This document shows positions 1 through 5,013 of a DNA stretch of 5,013 nt, piece by piece; position 1 is the first letter of the stretch; every line of letters starts with the position of its first letter. Made by a program: the position numbers and the translations under genes. The notes under the pieces are model-generated. The model saw only the letters and a program-made list of their open reading frames with translations. It did not search any database and was not told where the DNA came from. Source of the DNA: an uncultured Calothrix sp. (lineage in GTDB: Bacteria > Cyanobacteriota > Cyanobacteriia > Cyanobacteriales > Nostocaceae); assembly GCA_937884685.1 (NCBI GenBank), contig CAKZYM010000998.1:1-5013 (forward strand), in the 5' to 3' direction.

Positions 1-1
1 C

Positions 2-1648
2 TATATACAAAAAGCATATTTCTGCTATGCAAAATGGGGTAGCTCAGCTAAAATAAACGATTTAGAAGTACGCCATACTAAACTATTAATACCGATATTA
101 GAAGCACATAATTCCAACAATGGACTATTAAATAAAACCAGCTTTGAAAGCTTGAATCAATCGGTATTAATTAGTCAGCAAATGCATACTAATCGTTCTA
201 GCAGCAGTATTTCTGAAGCTCTTGATTTTACCAGCATTATTAAAGCGACACAAGCACTATCAAGTGAAATTCAACTAAAACAGTTAATATCTAAACTAAT
301 GCAATTAGTGATGGAAAATGCAGGAGCAAAAAAAGCTGCCTTACTACTGCATAAAGACAATGACTTAATTATTGAAGCTTTATCAACAAACAATCAGGAT
401 GTAACTCTGGTCGATTTACCATCTGCAAACAGCGAAGATATTCCGAACACAGTAATTAACTATGTCAAACGAAGTTTAAAAACAGTTGTATTAGACAATG
501 CAATTGTTCAAAATGATTTTATTGCAGACAAATATCTCCGAAAACAACAAATAAAAAGCTTGCTGTGTATGCCGATTTTAGATAGAAGTAAATTAGTTGG
601 TGTACTTTATTTAGAAAATAACTTGACCATTGGTGCATTTACAAGAAATCGGATAAACACTCTCAATTTACTCTGCACTCAAGCTGCAATTTCTTTAGAG
701 AATGCCAAACTCTACAGTCAATTGAATAATTATTCCCACACCTTAGAGCAAAAAGTCCAAGAAAGAACTGAAGAAGTAACCCAAAAAGCGGCTGAGTTAG
801 AATCTACCTTAGCAGAATTACAACGCACCCAATCTCAACTAATTCAGACAGAAAAAATGTCAGGTTTAGGACAACTTGTTGCTGGTATTGCTCACGAAAT
901 CAATAACCCCATCAACTTCATTTACGGTAATCTTGTTCCAGCCAATGAATATGCTTTAGGGTTAATTGACTTGATTAATCTATATCAAAAGTTTTATCCT
1001 CAAACCTTACCAGAAATTGAAGCAAAAATGTATGACATAGACCTAGATTTTGTTATTTACGACTTACCTAAACTCCTAGATTCAATGAAAATAGGAACGC
1101 AACGTATTCGAGAAATAATCTCATCATTCAAGAACTTCTCTCGCTTAGATGAAGCCAAAATGAAACCCGTAAATATTCATGCTGGTATTGATAGCACTCT
1201 TCTAGTGTTGCAGCATAAGCTCACATTTAATACCAAACATCAAGAGATTGAAGTCATTAAGAAATATAGTCAACTTCCTAAAGTAAACTGCTATGCTTCC
1301 GAATTAAATCAAGTATTCATAAATATTATTGGTAATGCAGTTGACGCTTTGCGAGAAAAGCATGAGAAGAAACCAACAATTATCATTAGTACTTCCCTTA
1401 AAGATGAAAAACATGTCTTAATTAGTATCAAGGATAATGGTATTGGCATCAATAAATCAATTATAAATAACATATTCAACCCATTTTTTACTACAAAACC
1501 CGTTGGTAGCGGTACGGGTTTGGGATTATCAACTAGCTATTCAATTATAGTAGAAAAACATCGAGGACATTTGAGTTGTAATTCTACTGATGGAGAAGGA
1601 ACGGAATTTATAATTGAATTGCCATTAAATTATCAATATGAAAATTAG
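2..1648 (+). CDS. C-terminal part of multidomain (Ser/Thr kinase-ATPase type) GAF sensor histidine kinase, 5' partial
   Basis: The frame is open from base 2 to the TAG at 1646-1648 (548 residues), so the start lies upstream of the window; the TTG at 152 is only an internal codon. Numbering from base 2, residues 1-45 (YIQKAY, KWGSSAKINDLE) resemble the helical end of the AAA/TPR-like region in cyanobacterial fused Ser/Thr kinase-histidine kinase receptors. A GAF sensor domain spans about 75-240 (LLCMPILDRSKLVGVLYLEN). A coiled coil follows at about 245-285. The kinase core has an H-box with phospho-acceptor His298 (GIAHEINNPINF), an N-box at Asn445 (NIIGNAVDAL), a G1 box at Asp478 (DNGIGI), an F-box at 492-498 (FNPFFTT) and a G2 box at 502-509 (GSGTGLGL). 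All key kinase residues are present. No receiver or output domain follows, so it probably phosphorylates a separate response regulator. The protein kinase and ATPase domains are inferred from family resemblance, not seen. No membrane segment is visible, so this part is cytoplasmic. Confidence 0.93.
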   Translation, partial: YIQKAYFCYAKWGSSAKINDLEVRHTKLLIPILEAHNSNNGLLNKTSFESLNQSVLISQQMHTNRSSSSISEALDFTSIIKATQALSSEIQLKQLISKLMQLVMENAGAKKAALLLHKDNDLIIEALSTNNQDVTLVDLPSANSEDIPNTVINYVKRSLKTVVLDNAIVQNDFIADKYLRKQQIKSLLCMPILDRSKLVGVLYLENNLTIGAFTRNRINTLNLLCTQAAISLENAKLYSQLNNYSHTLEQKVQERTEEVTQKAAELESTLAELQRTQSQLIQTEKMSGLGQLVAGIAHEINNPINFIYGNLVPANEYALGLIDLINLYQKFYPQTLPEIEAKMYDIDLDFVIYDLPKLLDSMKIGTQRIREIISSFKNFSRLDEAKMKPVNIHAGIDSTLLVLQHKLTFNTKHQEIEVIKKYSQLPKVNCYASELNQVFINIIGNAVDALREKHEKKPTIIISTSLKDEKHVLISIKDNGIGINKSIINNIFNPFFTTKPVGSGTGLGLSTSYSIIVEKHRGHLSCNSTDGEGTEFIIELPLNYQYEN

Positions 1649-2282
1649 AAATAAAATTATTTACGGTTACTTACTAGCATTATTAATTGCATTAGTAGGA
1701 ACCGAAACTGGTTTCGTTGTCAGGAATCATCACCAGCAAAAGCATTAGAAGCTCGACAGAAAGCTTTTAGAAGAAGACAATTTCTCAGCAGATTGCAAGT
1801 TGATATTTTATATAATCGTCCTACCAAGCAATTAACCACCCACTTACAAAATTCACAAATTTTTAAACGTGAGTGTTTTAATTTGATAGGACGGATTGAG
1901 AAAATTAAAAAAAAGTTGAATATCTATAATAAATCAAGTAAACTTTCGACATCAAAAAACTTAGAAGTGTTACTCAAAGGGTACGAAATAACTGTCACTA
2001 AGTTTGCAAGTAAATCACGAAATATTATTAATAGGATTGATAAATTATTAATCGCATCACCTAATAATAGACAAGAAGCACAAAAGCTAGTAGTTAATTT
2101 GGCTAAAAGCCGAGAATTTGCGAACTTTGTTGAATTTTCTGATGAATTGAATAATTTTTATAAACTTGCAGAAAAACAATAAAATTTTAGTTAAGGAAAA
2201 AGAAAATCATGGGCTGCAAATTATTTACGAATGCGGTTCTCATCTGCTCACCGTAATTAATGACATCTTACACAACTTCTAA
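1638..2282 (+). pseudogene. Frameshifted and truncated sensor histidine kinase remnant
   Basis: The ATG at 1638 opens a frame reading MKIRNKIIYGYLLALLIALV, a short basic N-terminus plus one transmembrane helix (about residues 7-28), typical of a cyanobacterial membrane sensor-kinase family. It stops at the TAG at 1746-1748. Adding one base to the A-run at 1738-1741 joins it in register to the next frame (ALEARQKAFRRRQFLSRLQV at 1742-1801), which runs to the TAA at 2180. Together they give about 181 residues of one sensor domain, ending at FYKLAEKQ, where I recall the family continuing into a second membrane helix, HAMP and kinase core. These are absent apart from a HisKA scrap at 2181-2282. 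The start overlaps the upstream kinase stop by 11 bases, indicating a former operon. The open stretch usually picked here (TTG at 1793 to 2182, 129 residues) is the middle of this gene, not a separate protein. Family assignment rests on recalled resemblance; the frameshift could in principle be a sequencing error, but the missing catalytic half could not. Confidence 0.8.
2181..2282 (+). other. Relic of a HisKA dimerisation helix from the decayed kinase
   Basis: In a frame different from the sensor part just before it, the DNA reads KILVKEKENHGLQIIYECGS then HLLTVINDIL and HNF, stopping at the TAA at 2280-2282. The stretch GLQIIYECGSHLLTVINDIL matches my recollection of the second helix of the HisKA domain in cyanobacterial hybrid kinases, where GSHLL-NDILDLSKIE is the usual form. 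The DLSKIE continuation is lost and replaced by HNF-stop. The H-box with the phosphorylated histidine, which should precede it, is absent. The best reading is that an internal deletion removed the segment between the sensor domain and this helix, followed by loss of the rest. It has no start codon of its own and is not expected to be translated. Confidence 0.65.
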
Positions 2283-2290
2283 TATATGCT

Positions 2291-2319
2291 TTGTTAATCC
2301 TCAAAAATAATTTTAAAAT
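2291..2319 (+). promoter_or_regulatory. Candidate sigma-70 type promoter for the MocR-like regulator
   Basis: TTGTTA (2291-2296) and TAAAAT (2314-2319) are separated by 17 bases and match the -35 (4 of 6) and -10 (5 of 6) consensus. They lie about 40 bases upstream of the ATG at 2360, in the only gap between the kinase relic and the regulator. The region is very AT-rich, so chance matches are likely. No NtcA-type GTA-N8-TAC palindrome or clear repeated operator was seen here. Confidence 0.4.
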
Positions 2320-2359
2320 ATAAACTTACTTATCTACAAAAATTAATAATATCCATAAA

Positions 2360-3826
2360 ATGGATTTAGCAATAAACCTCGACAATAATTTATCAAAACC
2401 CCTACACCAACAGCTTTATGAAGAACTTCGTCAAGCTATCCTCACTGGAAAACTAACACCAGGAGAACGAATTCCTTCAACTCGTTCTCTAGCGAGATTT
2501 CTTGCTATTTCTCGTTTTACAGTTACTACAAGTTACGAACAACTTTTAAGTGAAGGTTATTTAGAAACAGTAACGGGTCGCGGTACTTTTATATGTCAAC
2601 AAATTCCCGATGATTTAATCTATTCTAATCCAATCGAAAATACAGATAAAACTAGTCTCCCATTAATTAAATTATCTAAATATGGAAAAAGTTTAGTTAC
2701 AATACAAAATGTTCCTAGAATAGCAGAACCCAAATTAGAAATAAACTTCCGTTACGGAACACCAGCGCTTAGTGAATTTCCAATTAAAATATGGCGTAGA
2801 TTGCTATCGCGCTACTGCAATACTAACTTGAACTGGTTAGATTATTCAACCGAACCTTTAGGTTATCAACCTTTACGAAAAGCAATTACACCTTATCTTA
2901 CTCGTTCTCGTGCAGTTAATTGCGAACCGGAACAAATATTAATTACTAATGGTACTCAACAAGCACTCGATTTAATTTTACGTCTATTAATAGAACCAAG
3001 AGAAACTATAGCGATAGAGAATCCTGGTTACTTGAGTGCAAGAATTATCTTTGAAACTCAAAAAGCTCAAATCCTACCAATAAGAGTTGACGATTCAGGT
3101 TTAATAGTTAAAGAATTAGCAGAATTTACCAATAAAAATATTCGTTTAATTTATGTAACTCCTTCTCATCAATTCCCTACCGGAGCAATTTTATCCTTAC
3201 CACGACGCTTAGAATTATTAAATTGGGCACAACAAACCGGAGGTTTAATCATTGAAGACGATTATGACAGTGAATTTCGATATGGAGAAAAACCAATTCC
3301 TGCTCTACAAGGGTTAGATAAAAGCGATTCAGTACTTTACATTGGGACTTTTTCTAAAGTATTATTTCCATCCTTGAGAATCGGTTATTTAGTACTTCCT
3401 AAAAGTTTAGTTACTGTATTTACCCGTGCAAAATGGTTGAATGACAGACATTTACCAATTTTAGAACAGCAAGTGCTTGCAGAATTTATCGAATCTGGAT
3501 ATTTAGAACGTCATATTAGAAAAATGCGTTCAATATACAATAAACGTCGTCAAATTTTGGTTAAATATTTAAAAAAATACTTTGGAAAACGTGCTGAAAT
3601 ATTAGGAGAAAAAGCAGGAATTCATGTAATGGTGCGCTTCAAAACTAGCTTGAGTGACGAAGAAATTATTCAACGTGCTGCAAAAGTAGGAGTAGCAATG
3701 ATGTCTGCTAATCCTCATTATCTGACAAATCATCCTACAGGTGAATTCATCTTCGGTTATGGAGAACTTACAGAAAGTCAACTTCAAGAAGGAATTCGTA
3801 GGTTAGCTCAAATAGTTTGTAAATAA
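2360..3826 (+). CDS. MocR/PdxR-family transcriptional regulator (GntR winged helix fused to aminotransferase-like PLP domain)
   Basis: The 488-residue protein has the full MocR architecture and normal length. Residues about 13-77 form a GntR-type winged helix (PLHQQLYEELRQAILTGKL, PSTRSLA, TGRGTF). A variable linker follows (about 78-125), then a fold-type I aminotransferase-like domain to the end. PLP-site residues are visible: NGTQQALD near 197-204, EDDYDSEFRYG at 299-309 (Asp300 and Tyr302 in the expected cofactor-contact positions), and Lys333 in GTFSKVLFPSLRIGY as the Schiff-base lysine with Arg340. It is therefore expected to bind PLP and act as a DNA-binding, ligand-sensing regulator rather than as an enzyme. 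The ATG at 2360 is the first in-frame start after the stop at 2321-2323; no Shine-Dalgarno is evident. Many MocR genes sit divergent from their target, but here the upstream neighbour is a kinase fossil on the same strand and the downstream gene is a hydrolase, so the regulon (PLP synthesis, GABA, taurine or other amines) cannot be named. It ends in a double TAA. Confidence 0.93.
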   Translation: MDLAINLDNNLSKPLHQQLYEELRQAILTGKLTPGERIPSTRSLARFLAISRFTVTTSYEQLLSEGYLETVTGRGTFICQQIPDDLIYSNPIENTDKTSLPLIKLSKYGKSLVTIQNVPRIAEPKLEINFRYGTPALSEFPIKIWRRLLSRYCNTNLNWLDYSTEPLGYQPLRKAITPYLTRSRAVNCEPEQILITNGTQQALDLILRLLIEPRETIAIENPGYLSARIIFETQKAQILPIRVDDSGLIVKELAEFTNKNIRLIYVTPSHQFPTGAILSLPRRLELLNWAQQTGGLIIEDDYDSEFRYGEKPIPALQGLDKSDSVLYIGTFSKVLFPSLRIGYLVLPKSLVTVFTRAKWLNDRHLPILEQQVLAEFIESGYLERHIRKMRSIYNKRRQILVKYLKKYFGKRAEILGEKAGIHVMVRFKTSLSDEEIIQRAAKVGVAMMSANPHYLTNHPTGEFIFGYGELTESQLQEGIRRLAQIVCK

Positions 3827-3870
3827 TAATCGATAAACTAATCTATAATAATCACAAAAATCATTATTCC

Positions 3871-3900
3871 CTGACAAAAAAATCATTTATCATCCATAAA
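3871..3900 (+). promoter_or_regulatory. Weak candidate promoter for the hydrolase gene
   Basis: CTGACA (3871-3876, 5 of 6 to the -35 consensus) and CATAAA (3895-3900, 4 of 6 to the -10 consensus) are 18 bases apart, about 64 bases upstream of the GTG at 3964. The 137-base spacer after the regulator is long enough for a separate promoter. The -10 match is poor and the surroundings are AT-rich, so this is only a candidate. Confidence 0.22.
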
Positions 3901-3963
3901 TTTACGGAACTAATTAATATTATTGTGAAGATACTTAAGAATATGTCAATAGGGTAAATCACA

Positions 3964-4899
3964 GTGGCAAGTTCTTTGAATCTGTCCTTCTTTCGTCGTA
4001 AACTGCTATTAACTTTCTTAGTATTTATTACAATATCATATACCTCATTTTCTCTATACTTATATTTGCAGCAGCGTTACTTAATATTCCGTCCACAACT
4101 CGAACTGCAAATTCTTCCTACCGCTCCAGATTTTAATCTCCCTTATACAAAAGTAACAATTCCAATTATTAATAGTAAAAATGAATATTTAAGTGGTTGG
4201 TGGTTTGATTCACCCAAACCAGGAGAAAAAATAGATTTTATTGCTAACGAACCTGCAAAAATTCTTTCTTCTCCTAAAACTGTTCTTTACTTTTGTGGTG
4301 CTGGTGGAAATAAAAGCTACTACAATTCTTTAGCCAGAATTAAAGCAATGCGACAACTAGGATTTTCTGTTTTAGTTGTTGACTATCGAGGATTTGGTGA
4401 AAGTAAAGGAAAACAACATCCGAACGAATTACAAATTTATCAAGATTCTGAAACAGCATGGAACTATCTAATTAATAAAAGACGTATTCTTGCAAAAGAT
4501 ATTGTAATTTATGGAGAATCTTTAGGAGGAGCAGTTGCAATTGATTTAGCAGTTAAACATCCCCAAGCAGGTGGTTTAATTGTGCAAAGCTCTTTTACTT
4601 CAATGGCTGAAACAGTCAAAAATCAAAATTGGTTGGGGTTATTTCCAATTGATTTATTATTAACACAAAGATTCAATTCAATTGCGAAAGTTAAAAAATT
4701 GCAGGTTCCTGTTTTATTTATTCATGGTACAGCGGATAATATTGTACCTTCATATATGAGTCACAAATTATATGATTCTGCACCAAAACCCAAACAGCTA
4801 TTTACAATTCCCCAAGCAGGACATTTTCGGATTTATAAACCCGGTGAACATTCCTATTTGAAAGCTATTGAAAAATTTATTCAAAATATAGATTTTTAA
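3964..4899 (+). CDS. Membrane-anchored alpha/beta hydrolase, BEM46/ABHD13-like
   Basis: The 311-residue protein starts at GTG 3964. An in-frame TAA at 3955-3957 excludes a longer start, and AGGG at 3951-3954 lies 9 bases upstream as a modest ribosome site. A basic RRK (11-13) followed by a hydrophobic helix (about 14-35) indicates an N-terminal membrane anchor; no signal-peptidase site is obvious. QQRYLIFRP (36-44) just after it is typical of the BEM46/ABHD13-like group. The hydrolase core shows DYRGFGES (140-147), the nucleophile elbow GESLGG with Ser186, acid Asp258 in HGTADNIVPS, and His287 in AGHFRIY, so the catalytic triad is complete. The oxyanion-loop region reads FCGAGGN (110-116) where relatives usually have HGNAGN, with Cys111 in place of the usual His. 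It is likely a serine hydrolase (esterase, thioesterase or peptidase-like); the substrate is unknown. Nothing in the neighbours points to a pathway. Confidence 0.92.
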   Translation: MASSLNLSFFRRKLLLTFLVFITISYTSFSLYLYLQQRYLIFRPQLELQILPTAPDFNLPYTKVTIPIINSKNEYLSGWWFDSPKPGEKIDFIANEPAKILSSPKTVLYFCGAGGNKSYYNSLARIKAMRQLGFSVLVVDYRGFGESKGKQHPNELQIYQDSETAWNYLINKRRILAKDIVIYGESLGGAVAIDLAVKHPQAGGLIVQSSFTSMAETVKNQNWLGLFPIDLLLTQRFNSIAKVKKLQVPVLFIHGTADNIVPSYMSHKLYDSAPKPKQLFTIPQAGHFRIYKPGEHSYLKAIEKFIQNIDF

Positions 4900-4910
4900 A
4901 TATTGCGGTT

Positions 4911-4992
4911 TTCAGTTGAATAGAATACACCCCTTTTCTTGATAAGGAGAGGGGAAGAGGGTGAGGTTTCAAGCAGATTAGAATCAACTGAA
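4911..4992. repeat. Probable dispersed palindromic intergenic repeat (MITE-like) with inverted ends
   Basis: TTCAGTTGA at 4911-4919 is exactly inverted as TCAACTGAA at 4984-4992, and a weaker inverted match extends a few bases outward on each side (TTGC at 4902-4905 against GCTA at 4997-5000). Between them sit a strong hairpin (4930-4954) and a purine-rich GGGTGAGGTTT stretch (4959-4969). It is more GC-rich than its surroundings. Hairpins of this form followed by GGGTGAGGTTT are, from memory, common between genes in filamentous cyanobacteria. It has no coding capacity, so any movement would need proteins supplied elsewhere. Copy number cannot be judged from one window. Confidence 0.5.
4930..4954 (+). 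terminator. Stable stem-loop after the hydrolase gene; possible transcript end or processing site
   Basis: CCCCTTTTCTT (4930-4940) pairs with AAGGAGAGGGG (4944-4954) over 11 base pairs, two of them G-U in the + strand RNA, with a 3-base loop (GAT). It begins 30 bases after the hydrolase stop. A U-run does not follow (AAGAGGGTGAGG does), so it is not a canonical intrinsic terminator. It could still stabilise a 3' end or block read-through. It is the core of the surrounding repeat. Confidence 0.35.
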
Positions 4993-5013
4993 TTTTGCTA
5001 TACCTTAAAATTT

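Noticed and set aside
950..1120. Apparently long insertion between the H-box and N-box of the first kinase
   Set aside because: Segments such as DLPKLLDSMKIGTQRI and FKNFSRLDEAKMKPV are, as I recall, normal in this cyanobacterial kinase subfamily, so this is not an unusual domain insertion.
1734..1750. Programmed ribosomal frameshift joining the two sensor-kinase frames
   Set aside because: There is no strong slippery heptamer or stimulatory structure, and the joined product would still lack the kinase core, so decay is the simpler reading.
1793..2182. Stand-alone 129-residue hypothetical protein with a TTG start
   Set aside because: The same frame is open upstream to at least 1742 and continues the membrane-helix fragment starting at 1638; the TTG is an internal Leu codon of a broken kinase.
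2209..2256. 15-codon ATG frame (MGCKLFTNAV...)
   Set aside because: It is out of frame with the HisKA-like reading of the same bases, very short, and shows no similarity to anything I recognise.
3602..3787. 61-codon open frame on the - strand inside the MocR-like gene
   Set aside because: It lies wholly within a well-supported gene, has no recognisable domain and no sign of its own expression signals; it is a shadow of the opposite strand.
3847..3868. AATAAT...ATTATT inverted repeat as terminator of the MocR-like gene
   Set aside because: The stem is only six A-T pairs with a 10-base loop and no following T-run; it is expected by chance in such AT-rich spacer.
1..5013. CRISPR array, tRNA/rRNA, insertion-sequence transposase, HIP1 sites (GCGATCGC) or a novel defence system
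   Set aside because: No regularly spaced repeats, RNA gene signatures or transposase motifs were seen, and no GCGATCGC octamer was noticed; the genes present are known families without a shared system context.

Overview
The window is AT-rich and reads as a filamentous (Nostocales-type) cyanobacterium. The basis is the protein families and gene style: a GAF and histidine-kinase C-terminus of the kind attached to Ser/Thr-kinase/ATPase receptors in these bacteria, a relic of a cyanobacterial sensor-kinase family, weak or absent Shine-Dalgarno sequences, and an intergenic hairpin repeat of a cyanobacterial look. Genus and strain cannot be fixed from the sequence. All genes seen lie on the + strand.

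Layout: (1) Positions 2-1648 hold the C-terminal part of a large multidomain sensor kinase. The reading frame is open to the left edge, so the true start lies outside the window. (2) Positions 1638-2282 hold a decayed second sensor histidine kinase that began inside the end of the first gene (11-base overlap). It has a one-base frameshift near 1738-1741, a stop at 2180, and a short out-of-frame scrap of a HisKA dimerisation helix at 2181-2282. The catalytic half is gone. (3) Positions 2283-2359 are a short intergenic stretch with a plausible promoter. (4) Positions 2360-3826 encode an intact MocR/PdxR-type regulator (GntR winged helix fused to a PLP-binding aminotransferase fold). (5) Positions 3827-3963 are an AT-rich spacer. 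(6) Positions 3964-4899 encode a membrane-anchored alpha/beta hydrolase of the BEM46/ABHD13-like group with a GTG start. (7) Positions 4900-5013 hold no gene but carry a hairpin flanked by inverted repeats, probably a dispersed cyanobacterial repeat.

The first two genes were probably a two-gene signalling operon with translational coupling, of which only the upstream kinase remains intact as far as can be seen. The regulator and the hydrolase have no evident functional link to the kinase or to each other. I see no evidence for a new multi-gene system. The most informative content is the fossil kinase, whose pieces are easy to miss or to misread as a small hypothetical gene.
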